Assembly: GCA_020310875.1 (NCBI GenBank)
Contig: CM035430.1
Coordinates: 99,228,866 to 99,292,865, forward strand
Origin: Ceratopteris richardii
Lineage: Eukaryota > Streptophyta > Polypodiopsida > Polypodiales > Pteridaceae
Length of the DNA: 64,000 bases
Direction of reading: 5' to 3'
The notes beneath the pieces were generated by a model. It saw only the letters and a program-made list of their open reading frames with translations. It did not search any database and was not told the origin of the DNA. How positions within the stretch are numbered: the first letter of the stretch is position 1; the number at the start of each line of letters is the position of its first letter. This document shows positions 31,990-42,770 of the stretch, one piece after another. Both the position numbers and the translations under genes were made by a program.

Positions 31990-33322
31990 TAGGTCCATGG
32001 GTGAGTATAGGTATTAGTTTTTCTACCCACTATGGACAAATTTCTAAGTTGAAAAGATATGTGTCAGGCAAGTCATCCACTACTCCAATTGGAGGTTCTC
32101 CATGTGTCATTTGAGAAAGATGATCAGATCTGACATGAGTGTTTCCTTTTTTAACCACCACCTCAAAATCAAATTCTATTAATAAAAGGAACCATCTCAC
32201 TAGTCTTCCCCTATTACAGGGTTTATTGACTAGGTAAAGTAGGGCTTGATAATCATGAAGAATTCGAATTTGTTTGCTAATAAGTAATGGTAGAATTTCT
32301 TTACTACATATACCATTCCTAATCCTTCTCATTCTTTGGTAGTGTAGTTATGTTTAGCTTGATTGAGCTTCCTGCTAGCGTAAGCTATAGGATGATCAAG
32401 TTTTCCTTCATTTGTCGGCTATGCTAAGATACATCCTATGGCAAATTTGGAGGCATCCACATGGATATAAAATGTTTTCTTCCAATTAGGTATCTTTAGA
32501 ATAGGCGTTGAACTCACTCTGCTTTTCAGCTCATTGAATGCTTTCTCACAATCTTCGGTCCAATTGAACTGAGTTAGTAGGCCATATAGAGGTCTAGCAA
32601 TTATGGTGCACATGTGAATAAATCTTTGATAGTATCCACAGTGTCCCATGAATGCTTGTACTTCCTTTGCATTTTTTTGTTCGGGGTAATTCTAGAATGA
32701 CTTTGATCTTGTCTTCATCGGTGGATATTCCATTCTTAGACACTATATGACCCAGAATTTTTCCTTGTCTTACCATGAAGACACACTTTTTTGGATTTAA
32801 ACAGACTCTATATTGTCTACACTTCTCAAAAATCCTCCTCAACTCTGGTATGTGGTCTGGTCGCTATTCACAATATGTGCACAAATCATCTACATACACT
32901 TCCATGCTCTTTCTGAGAAATTCTTTAAATACATGACACATCAGTCTCTGAAAGGTAGCTGGTGCATTAGTCAATCGGAAAGGGATAACCCTAAAAGCAT
33001 ACACTCCCCATTCAGTGGAAAATGCAATTTTGTGTTGGTCCTCTGGGACAATTGCAACGTGATTATAGCCCGAGAATCCACCAAGGAAGCTATAAACTTC
33101 CTTGCCTTCCACCTTCTCCAAGAGGTGATCTATAATGGGTAAAGGGTAGCTGTCTCGAATGGTGGCTGCATTAACCTTTTTGAAGTTGATGCACACCCTA
33201 AGCTTCCCATTTTTCTTTGGTACTACTACCAAAGGTGATACCCATTCGGTGTGTTCAATTTCATAAATGAATCCTGCTGCTAATAATTTGTCTATTTCTT
33301 CCTTGATTTTGGCTGAATACAC
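31990..33322 (-). pseudogene. E3 reverse transcriptase and RNase H (broken)
   Basis: RT motifs: SPLVVVPKKNGKLRVCINFK, then YSFLGGFSGYN where E2 has FLDGFSGYN, so the first catalytic Asp is Gly, and PFRLTNAPATFQ with Arg in place of Gly. YVDD is present near 32890. RNase H blocks lie at 32649-32419 (FYIHVDASKFAIGCILA) and 32332-32030 (HDYQALLYLVNKPCNRG). Frameshifts near 32850, 32640 and 32400. The damaged active site rules out activity. Confidence 0.85.
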
Positions 33323-33472
33323 GTCATTGTATGTGTATGGTCATTGTTTGGATGGTTTGGTATCAGGAATCATGGGAATACGATGGGAACAAATGGAGGG
33401 GTCCGTTCCTTTTAAGTCCTTGTATGTCCAAGCAAATACATCTCTATAGTCTCGAATCAACTTTAAGAGTTC

Positions 33473-34640
33473 TCATTCTTTGCTTTCAGACACATCTTTC
33501 CCTATGTAAGTACATCTTTCCTCTTCTCCTTCTATGGTTACTGTAATTTTCTTTGTCTGTTCTTTATTATTGTAAGCTACTCCTTCTTGTGCTTGTCGTT
33601 TAGGCATTTGGATAGTGATCTTTCTTTCCTCCACCTCGTACTTTTTAAAATGTTCAGGGACCTCAAATTGCTCCTGTGGTATATTCTCTTCTCTGTTGGT
33701 CCCCTCTAAATGTATATCTTCCGGATTTTCTTTTTGTTCTTGGAAAGAATTGTATCTCGCTTTTGTTTCTTGGTGTTCTTTTTCTAATTGAAGTCCTTCT
33801 TCTCGAGTTTCAGGTTCCATTTCTATGCTTTCATAATCTTCTATCCAATCCTTTTCTATTCACTCTCCCTGACTCTTGTAGCACAACCATGTATAAACTT
33901 ATGTCGTACCCCTCCTTATCCATGCATTCGTTTATGGTTAGGACATCCTCATTGACACACACATCTAACGTGGCCAATACTTCCATCCATCCTTGGGGTT
34001 CGAACTCTTCATCCAAGAATACTTGTGGCATATAAGCCGGATCTTCTACAGGCCTCGAGGCTCCATGGTCTTGTCACCATGTTAGCGTCCTTTCGTCCTC
34101 CCTCTTAGCTACCTTACACATCCATAGTTGGGTATCCTCATGCATCCAAGATTGTTCTTCTGATCCTGCACTGTGGATTGATAGGTCATCCTCCTCTTTG
34201 TGTATCGGGTTCCATTGTAGAGGTGGGATATCATGATATGCATATGTATGGAGGTTTATTCTTGTAGTTGTGCCCTGATGTTGTAAATATACTGCATCTC
34301 TACCCCAGTCTTGCACTACCCTTAGTTGTCTCATAAAGGGTCTTCCCAAGATCATTTCATAATTGCTAGCTCTCTCAAATTGACAAATTGCTAGGGTGTG
34401 TTCAAAATCCACTCCGCATGTTGTAAGCACTACATTCTCTGGCAATCCTAGGGGTTTTTTGATGTGGCCATGAGCTAATTGTAATTTCATTCTTGTGGGT
34501 CGTAATGCTAGTTTTCCCCACTTTTCCCATATTTCTTTCGTAGCTATTCCTACTCCTGTGTCTAGGATTGCCTTTGTGGTATAACCTCGAAAAGTGATGG
34601 GTAGACATGTATTACCTTCACCCCTTCACTGAAGTCTCAC
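33473..34640 (-). pseudogene. E3 first aspartic protease and acidic linker
   Basis: The protease has the active-site triplet DTG (KAILDTGVGIATK, near 34585) and NYEMILGRPFMRQL near 34350. A linker follows with DLSIHSAGSEEQSWMHEDTQ, shared with E4. Next is a block starting MPQVFLDEEFEPQGWMEVLA (34031-33831) that is nearly the same in E4 (42190-42034). A K/E-rich stretch 33820-33473 leads to RT. The conserved D/E-rich linker has no name I know. Breaks lie near 34490, 34074 and 33830. Confidence 0.78.
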
Positions 34641-34649
34641 ACTTTGTCA

Positions 34650-37600
34650 ATAGGAATTTGAATTGTATGTGTATCTTCATTAACTTCCTTGTTACTTGCT
34701 TTTACTTCTCTCTGCATGAAGTGCTTCGCTAATTTTCCCCATACTTGTGGTTTAATTTTCAGTAATTCCTCTAAGGTTATTGAACATTGCACCTTAGTCT
34801 CCTTCCATTTTTGTGCTATGTCTGATGTCTTCCTAGAAAATTATTTCTCTTTTGTTCTTATTGTTGGGGCGTGATAAAGTTCAGAATTCCATTTGTATTC
34901 TCCCATATAGTTTGGTAGTGTGTCCATGCTTTCCATCACCTCACCTTCCTCGTAATTCGTCTCTGGGTTCATCATTACTGGCCTTTCATCTGCATCGAAC
35001 TCTTCGAAAGGAGGGTTAATGCCTTCAATTTTTTGCCATCTCTCTTCTTGGACCTTAGCCCATAAATCCTCTGGCCAGTTAGCTTCTACTTCAAGAATTA
35101 TCAAACTTTGTTGAGGATTTTTAGAGGCTATGCTTTCAGCTTTCTCTATCGTCCTTCTTTCTTCTGGAGGGTCAGGAACTCTCAATCTTTCTTGTACTTC
35201 TCTCTCAGGTATCCTAGTTTCGGGAAGGTTTGGTATAGGTTTTTCCAAGGTGTTTTGGGCTAATTCTATCAATTTCTTATAGATTGCTAACCTTTCTTTT
35301 TCCAAATCCCCTCTAGGGTAACTCACTTCATGTTGTTCCACACTTGGTCTATTTTTAATTCTTGATTGATAGGCGTTTATCCACATGGCTAGGTCTTCAG
35401 GCATGGGATCAGCTAGAACTAATCCTGCTTGTTGTCTACCTTGCTCCTTTTCTCCAACACTAGAATCCTTTTCAGGTGTGGGAGTTGTAATGTGTTGTGA
35501 CTCCTCTTTGCTCTTCTTTTCCTCTCTTTGTTGGGTCCATTTATTTCTTACTTTCTCTCATCGAGCTTTTCATCTTTGAGTCCGTTTTTCCTTTGAATTT
35601 TCTTTAGATTCTTCTAAATTTGGCGCTGCTTGAGGTATTGAAGTTTTTGGTTTGTTGGTTGCAATTGTAGTGGATTTTAACTCTTTTAGGCCTTCTTTGG
35701 CTCTTGCTCTTGTGATTTCCTTCAAGGGCACTGCATATTCTTTGTCACTTCCTAAAGGCTCTACTACCTCTACTACGTTCACTTGGGTCATGTGGTTCAT
35801 TTTGTTAGGGTTTTTTGGATACTAATGCTCTTTTTCTCAATCCCCACAATATCCTTCCCAAACCTTGTGAAGTGATTGGTAGGGTAAGGTGCATTCCCTA
35901 ATGAAATGGTCTCCTCCACATCGGTAGCACGGTCCTCAGGGGAGTAGAGGTCTAATGACGGGTCTAGAAGGTGTTTGAGCTCTCAGGTTGGTGTACATTA
36001 GGGTTGCATAATCAGCTCCATATCCATATGATTGATCATAGTTACTTTGCCCATATGAGTTTTGGTCGTAGACTTGCTCGTAATTCATAGGGTCCATTTC
36101 GTATGAATAATAATCTCCCCAAGCCTGGTCATAGGATTGATTGTAGCTGTCCGTGCCAATCAAAGGAGTAGTTGATACTAGGGCTCTCTCTGTGTTTTCT
36201 TCAGCTTGGGCCAACTTCACTGGGACTACATTCTGAGGATGTGGTGGTTGTTGTCCCAAGTCCGACTGTGGTGGGTTGTATCCCGAGTATTCATAAGGAT
36301 GTTGATTGGGAGTTGTATTCTGGTTCTGAGGGTGTCTGGGAAACTCCCTACCTAGGTCTCTCATTAGGTATCCATATGGTCTGAATTGTGGTGGTTGGAC
36401 TGATCTAGGCTGTCTATTGTAAGGGAAGCTATCAGTGTTGTGGTTGGTATATTTCTATTCAATACTGCAATACTGGGCCTAAGTTTGGATTGGTGGATGG
36501 CTATGTATGTAGGGATTCAATGGAACAATTCCCCTATTGCATAGGTGAGAGGGATGATCTCCTCCACAGTGTACACACCTTCTTAACATTGGCATTCGTA
36601 GTGGGGGGTTAGGGTAGTTCCTCTGTCCTTGCACTCCTAACTTTTTAGCCACTAAGTCGGCAATTTCCTCCACATTATTGGTAGTACTAGAGATGCTGCT
36701 AGAACTATCCTCACTCTGGCTCTTAGTTTGGGGAATTTTCAAGTCTTCCGACAAATTATCTTCCAAATCTATGCATTCCTTCAAGCATTCACTCAAGGTT
36801 TGGAATCTCTTTACATAGACTAGTGCTCTCAGGGATCCATTGACTAGTCCTTCTAAAAATAATAAAACCATTTTCTGGATTTCTATTCCTAGGTTCTCCA
36901 TTGGTTGGCGGTTGATAATTAGGATTTGCTCTAGGTGTGGAGAACTGAACATTGGTCCTTGTAGGGATATTTTTTTGTTGGTCCTACCCCGCATTCTGAT
37001 GAGCATGACTTTGGTATGTTCCATGAGGATTTTGGGATGTAGTTCCTTGGTCTCTAGGGGGAAACAATGGAATACCTTGATACTTCAATCGGGCTCTTTC
37101 TAGATCTGTGATGGGCCAATAAGTCCTCATGTTGGTATCTATATAAGTGATTCTAGAAAGGTCCTCTGGGTCTTGTAGCTCATAGATGGTGACTGTGTTA
37201 CTAATTTCTTCCCACAAAGATGTAGAGGCTTGTAGCAATTGCGCCATCCCGACTACCATGTACACATCAATCAACACGTCATCCTAAGGGATTTTGTCGC
37301 CTCTCCAAGCTCTAGTTACTTTAGACTTGCCTCGGGGGGTAGAAACATGTCCTTCCATTTCTCCACCACTAGCATGGTCCACATTCTCACTTTCTCGTGG
37401 TTCACTTATGGTTTCCGGGCAATCGGTCGCTGCGCAAATCATTCCTCTTTTGTTCATATAGAATCCTCCCTCATATTTTACTGCAGGTCGGGGAACTATC
37501 TCCAATTCATTTGCTTTCTTCATTCGTGCTATGGTTCTATTTAGTCCATCAAGATAAATAGGTATGTCATGCCGGTTGGTGTTCACATACTCTAAGGAGG

Positions 37601-37802
37601 TTCTATATTCTCCTTCAATGACTGACATAATTCCTATCAACGGCACTCAACTGTGCATGTCTTCTGAGGCCATCCTCTCTTCTTCGTTCGATTCACTCGA
37701 GGTGTCAGAATACTGTAAATTGGCATTAGGTAAGTTTACATTCCCGGTTGAAGATATGACACTACGTCGTCTTCCTAGTACACGTCCTGAGCGAAGGTTC
37801 AT
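34650..37802 (-). pseudogene. gag: E3 gag, capsid core deleted
   Basis: It starts at ATG 37802 (MNLRSG). Parts visible are the conserved N-terminal block (37646-37284), YELQDPEDLSRITYID near 37180, then an abrupt jump near 36910 from a P/Q-rich part to MVLLFLEGLVNGSLRAL. The roughly 150 residues of the gag core present in E1 and E4 (FKQVLRAEQVE, TWFQPLDPNQF) are missing. After that come CVHCGGDHPSHLC, a Y/Q-rich stretch, CYRCGGDHFIREC, K-rich and E-rich parts, and LEVEANWPEDLWAKVQEERW near 35080. Stops are numerous. Without the capsid core it could not build particles alone. Confidence 0.8.
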
Positions 37803-37904
37803 TCACTAAATACCTCGGTCAAATTTCTTTTACGGGCCTCTCAAGCTTATGTTTATCCTCAAAATTAGCTTAATCTAGTTTGAGTTCTCCTTTCCTGGAC
37901 TATC

Positions 37905-38545
37905 CACGATACACAATACTTGAAGTGCACATGATACACGATACGGGCTGATAGACGATACACGATACTCAGGGGTCCCACAACGTGCATGTATCACAAT
38001 ACACGACCAACATGATACACGATACAGGTTGACAGACGATACACAATACTTAGGGGTCCTACGACACGCATGTATCATGGTACATGACCAACACGATACC
38101 TTAGTATCATGATATGATGTAGTCACGATACACGAGGTTATAACGATACACGATACGCATGTATCGCGATACATGATCAACATGTTACACGATACAACAG
38201 TATCGATGACACATGATACCAAAGTATCGGCAACACATGATACCAAAGTATCGGTGACACATAATACCAAAGTATCGGTGACACACGATACCAAAGTATT
38301 GGTGATATGCGATACCCAAGTATTGACGACACACGATACCAAAGTATCGACGATATGTGATACCCAAGTATCGATGACACACGATACCAAAGTATCAGAG
38401 ATACTCAACCCGATGACACATGATACCTAGATATCGTGATACACGGGGAGTAAGAGGTATCGATGATACACAATACCTGCGAGATATCGCGATACATGGG
38501 AATTCAATTATCACGATACTTGAACTCGACCGATCGTGATACTTG
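37905..38545 (-). repeat. Decayed CGATAC-type array with short hairpins in E3 leader
   Basis: From 37905 many copies of CGATACACGATAC-like words occur. From about 38190 to 38400 there is a regular unit of about 24 bp, GATACCAAAGTATC plus GGTGACACAC, in which GATAC and GTATC can pair around a four-base loop. Many CG words have become TG or CA (ATGATAC, ACACAATAC), as expected of old methylated DNA. It lies in the same leader position as the E1 array. The long peptides readable through it in several frames are repeat artefacts. Confidence 0.92.
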
Positions 38546-39181
38546 GGCTTAACTCACTCAAATTAAAAGATTTTTTGAAAATTTTTATACCTATGTGATC
38601 TTTGTGCTCTCCTCTTTCTTGTTATGTGCCTGTGGAAAACAAAAACTCTCTCTAACCCATGATACTTGGCCTGTGACACCGACCGCGTCTATTGTCATGT
38701 TTTTAGAGTTTTTAACTTGATCTTTTCAATTCATTCTAGGTGTTCTCACCTCACTGATGTGCTCTCTTGCTTCTCTCCTTGCTTGGCTTCCTTCTAATGC
38801 CACAAACATGTGTGATAGCTTGGCCACGATACCGATCGTCTGCAACCCACGATACTTGCTTGAACAAGTGACTTTTTCAAATGACTTTCTTGGCTTTTAT
38901 ACCCTAGGCTCACCCAAGATTGTTAGGTACAAAAAGAAAAGATTTTTTTTGGGATTTTGGGAAATCTAACTACCCACACTAGTCTCCTGTCCTCCTCCTA
39001 CTCTCTACTCCTACTCACTCTCTCTCCTAAATCTACTAACTTACTACACACACTTTCTAAGTGTGAAGTAATAAGTGCAAAAGAGTTTTAGTTACCAAAG
39101 TAGAGCATTCACCTCTTCACAACTCATATCTTCTCCTAAGAGCTCTTACCATCATGCGAGCACCTTGGTTGCACTCGTACT
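38546..39181 (-). other. E3 leader between array and primer site
   Basis: No gene is seen. Sparse GATAC words persist (near 38663, 38827, 38850). A C/T-rich part near 38985-39040 corresponds to the purine-rich leader part in E1 (4330-4440). Confidence 0.65.
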
Positions 39182-39199
39182 TCTCCGGCAATGGCACTA
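39182..39199 (-). promoter_or_regulatory. Decayed tRNA-Asp primer binding site (E3)
   Basis: The plus strand reads TCTCCGGCAATGGCACTA against TCCCCGGCAACGGCGCCA in E1: four changes, three at or next to CG sites. Six bases separate it from the LTR at 39206. Confidence 0.82.
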
Positions 39200-39205
39200 A
39201 AAACA

Positions 39206-40089
39206 TGTGTACCTAAGCAAGAACTTAGGGACTTGTGACGAAAGAGACTGTACCTATATCACCAACAAGTACATATAGTGGGGATCACTCATTTTAATTA
39301 TCAATCCGAGAAGTATCTTAAACCTAACCAAGTGTATGAGGACATGTACTTGCAAAATAGTAAACAAACTGGAATAACTTTGGTCGAATGCAAATGAGTG
39401 TTATCATGCACATTCATTACTCTTATAAGTGTACATGGTGTCTTGATACATGAAACAATAGCAAGCACAAAAATGAACTTTTCTCTTAGCTCCAAATTTG
39501 GAATATGGTCAACAGTGGGTTCCTTTCCAAGCCCTTGAAAAGCCGCATCCAATAGTCGTACTTATGTCCAATTCTGACAACTTTACTTCAAGTTATGGGC
39601 AAAAAAAAAGTTGTGCAACTCACCTAGTTTCACCACACACCTCCTCATGCCTCACACACATATTACACACTTCAGAAAAGCTATGAATTTAGTAGACAAC
39701 ACTTCCATACACTCATTCCAAGCTACAAACACACATGCAAGCTCACAATCAAAGAGATACAAGAGGAAGAAGAAGCAAATTCGAAAATTCAGAGCTCTCT
39801 TACTCACAATGGCCAAAAGTCTTTACAAAGAGTCACAAAATGACTTATATACATGTGCCCTAAAAATGGTCCTTTCACACAAGAGACCGGCACTTTATTG
39901 TAGAAACCCTAACTTCCTAGTATTTACAAGGATTATAATATATTGTTTGGGATTTATGCATCTAGAGGACTCCTCTAGTGCATTTACATGGCTTTCAAGA
40001 GATTTTCATAAGCATTTGAAGAAGAAAAATTGTGATCCATAATTTGAAATTTTGGGGCTCCTCTTTAGTGCTCTATTTTCTCCGCAACA
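39206..40089 (-). repeat. 5' LTR of E3 (884 bp)
   Basis: In element orientation it begins TGTTGCGGAG at 40089 and ends GTACACA at 39206. TATA (TATATAAG on the minus strand) is at 39844-39851, and the palindrome CTAGAGGACTCCTCTAG is at 39962-39978. Its outer edge meets E4 ORF X coding sequence. Confidence 0.9.
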
Positions 40090-40516
40090 CATCGTTTTCC
40101 CATCCGAAAGCTTCTTTGATCAAGTCATGGGTGAATTGGATGATCACCCATTCTCCTGCCACATCTAGAACTCTTGCTTCTGGCACTAACGGGTTGTGTA
40201 AGGCCGGTTGGAGGGTATTCATCACCTGAGTGCATCGTTGGAAGTCCAGCTTGTAAATTGGTAGTTCAAAGTATTTCTAAATACCTGCCTTTTTCATTAT
40301 ATCCATGGTTGATGGGAGTTGATGTATGACTTTGAAATCTTGGGACATGACCAAGAATTGATGGTCTGTGTCCATAATTGTGATTGTTACTAGGAAAAGA
40401 TAATCTCCACTAGGTTGGTCCTCTCGAAACCAATGACCTTTGGCTTTGGTCATGCTTTGTAATGGAAACTCCAACACTTCTTCTTGAATCGTTGCTTCAG
40501 AATCCTCAGAAGCCAT
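40090..40516 (-). pseudogene. E4 ORF X, N-terminal part (interrupted by E3)
   Basis: It starts MASEDSEATIQEEVLEFPLQ at 40516 and continues through GHWFREDQPSGDYLFLVTIT, then after a TAG at 40277 through ELPIYKLDFQRCTQVMNTL and FTHDLIKEAFGWEND, where E3 begins. Each block matches E3 ORF X. The reading resumes at 23869 (LKDEGRG). Function unknown. Confidence 0.78.
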
Positions 40517-40869
40517 CTACACTTGTAATAAGGAGAGAATCATCCTCTAGTAGAAACCAATTCATGTGTTATGTGTGGCTTAGTGATATGTCGTTTCCTT
40601 CGTCACTCCGTTCCCCCTTGCTTAAGTAAGTAAGGTCTCTTACCACACTTCTTTTGATTTTTACTCCTGAAAGAAAACAAAAGTTAGTTCTATCCGAAGC
40701 ATTTATTTATTTACACTATAGGTTCATTCCTACGGAAGTAGAATCTAAGACCTATTCCAATGATGGAAATGTGCACCACTAGTTTTGTTGAATAGATAAT
40801 GTGCCGAATGCATGGCCTTGTAAGGTGGCCCTGGCATGCATACTCGAGTGCATTGGACTCTTCATGAGT
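40517..40869 (-). other. E4 stretch between pol tail and ORF X, with conserved motif
   Basis: No ORF is convincing. The motif TGCATGGCCTTGTAAGGTGG followed by CCCTGGCATGC lies at 40809-40839 (plus-strand reading), nearly identical to E3 and to the two E2 copies on the opposite strand. Elsewhere nothing is recognised. Confidence 0.6.
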
Positions 40870-41900
40870 GCAAGTGGAATCTTTTTGAGTAGGTTGTTCT
40901 TGTCCTTGTTGCATTTTTGGTCTCCATATCCACTTTGTAGTTGGCGATTTAGGCCTCTGCATCTGTCGGGCTTGTCATTCTTTGGTGCTTGTCTCCTTCT
41001 TACTTGTGTCTGAGTATTTGATGTCATGTTCCTTCTGTATCCTTGATAAGTCCTTTTGGACTTTGCTTCATTTTGTAGGCATGATAGCTCGTCAAGTCTC
41101 TTACATTCTTGAGTTGTAGTCTGTCTAACCTTCTTTGGTATACATATGCATTGCTATGTCTTTTGGGGTGCTACTAATGATTTGGGAAGCCAAACAGGAA
41201 GAAGTCTTTGTGGTTCAGATTGCGGTTGTGAGTAATGGTTGTGTCTTTTGGTCTCCATTGAGTGGCTGATCTGCTTCTGTTTTGGTCCATCTGGTTTATT
41301 CATTCGATCCTTTCGAACCCATTGTAGACGAATATTGCATAGATGTGATGTGTGGGTAGTAGACATCCATGTGGATATTCTTCTCTTTGAGTAGGTTAAT
41401 TTAGAAGCATTGTCCTCACTTTCTCTTTTGGATTTATCCTTCATGGGAAAGGTGATTATTTCATCATGCAACACATCCTTACTTGCAGGCAATTTGAGAT
41501 TAGGGCATTCTTTGGGTACGCTTTTGATTGATTCATCTTCTATTTTCTTTTCTAGGGTTTCTTTCTCAAGCTTGATAACCTCATGAACGTGAGAAGGTCT
41601 TTCTTGTAACAAGTTAAATATTTCCTTATGTCCTATTTTGGCTGATATGTATCCTTGTGCTAGATGAATGCTCACTTCGTTCTTGATAATCCAATCTTGC
41701 CCTAGGATCAAATTTTCAATTAGCTCTTCATCCTTGCATAGCAAAACTCGTTGTTCCATTGAAGAATTTCCTAGGTGCAGAGATATTTGGGCTTCTCCAA
41801 CACATTCTATAACGTGGCCTCCAATTCTTATCATGCACGCTTTAGTGAGACTTATGTTTGTTTGAAGGTGTGTGATTATTTGGTCCTGTCTGGGCCGCTT
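40870..41900 (-). pseudogene. E4 PR2-like domain and WVPK-type tail
   Basis: The open frame 41834-41154 has IRIGGHVIECVGEAQISLHL, ENLILGQDWIIKNEV and HKEIFNLLQERP, parallel to E3 PR2. Upstream the reading is LTKACMIRIGG, again without the DSG active site of E2. A K/E-rich linker and tail follow, with LPVWLPKSL near 41190 and WIWRPK near 40930. It is preserved although RT and integrase are gone. Confidence 0.7.
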
Positions 41901-41979
41901 CTATTGCTAACACCTTTGGTGTTCCTTTTGTTTCATTGGTTTGAATAGCTTCTAAGTATCGTACTTCCGAATCAAATTT

Positions 41980-42770
41980 TGCTTCCATTTCTATGCTTTT
42001 GTACTCTTCCTTCCATTCCTTTTCTAATACTTCTCATGCCTCTACTTCCTGAAGGACTACCATGTAAAAATTTACATCATAGCCTTCTTCATCTACACAT
42101 TCGTTCATGGTTAGTACCTCCTCATTCACACACACATCTAATGTGGCTAGAATCTCCATCCAGCCGTGCAGTTCAAAAACTTCATCCAAGAAAACTTGAG
42201 GCATATACATATGATCATCTAGTGGTCGATAAATTTGATGTCCAACAAGCCATATTTGAGTTCTTTTCTCTTCCTGCTTTGCTTCCTTACAGATCCATAG
42301 TTGAGCATCTTCGTGCATCCACGATTGGTCACTTGAACCCACACTATGAATTGACAAATCATGTTCCTTGTGTATGAGATTCCACTATAGTGGGGGTATG
42401 TCCCTATATGAGAATGTGTGCAAATTGATCTTGGGAGTGGTCCCCTGATGTTGTAGGTATAGCGAGTCTCTTCCCCAGTCTTGTACTACCCTAAGTTGTC
42501 TAATGAACGATCATCCTAATATCATTTCATAGTTATTTGCTTTTCCAAATTGACATACATTTAGTGTGTGCTCAAATTCCACTCCGCAAGTAGTTAAGTT
42601 AATTCTCTCCAGTATTCCTAGGGGTCTCTCTACATGGCCATCTGCTAGTTGAAGCTTCATACATGTAGGTCGTAGGGTTGGCTTTCCCCATTTCTCCCAA
42701 ATTTCTTTGGTGGCTATGCCTACACTTGCTCCTGTGTCTAAAATGCTTTAGTCGTGTATCCATTATATGT
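41980..42770 (-). pseudogene. E4 first protease, acidic linker and deletion junction
   Basis: The protease reads TGASVGIATKEIWEKWGK near 42740-42680 after a frameshift, then YEMILG followed by a damaged GRPF near 42520. The linker 42357-42034 has LSIHSVGSSDQSWMHEDAQ and PQVFLDEVFELHGWMEILA as in E3. At about 41980-42030 the sequence passes from this linker to sequence preceding PR2, so about 4 kb of RT, RNase H and integrase is absent. Whether the deletion came before or after insertion cannot be told. Confidence 0.75.

Larger units (their letters stand above)
23870..40089 (-). mobile_element. E3: 16.2-kb Ty3/gypsy element with extra ORF X, inserted in E4
   Basis: Minus-strand order is 5' LTR (40089-39206), decayed tRNA-Asp primer site, leader with CGATAC-type array, gag from 37802, first protease, RT, RNase H, integrase, PR2-like domain, WVPK tail, conserved motif, ORF X, polypurine tract, 3' LTR (24738-23870). 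The element interrupts E4 ORF X, whose reading breaks at 40090 and resumes at 23869. The 3' LTR tip (about 12 bases) is missing and the E4 reading lacks a few codons, so the left junction has a small deletion. The LTRs differ by several percent, so it is old. Confidence 0.88.

Noticed and set aside
37875..38430. ORFs with repeated DTLVSC and YFGI peptides
   Set aside because: Products of the E3 leader array, not genes.
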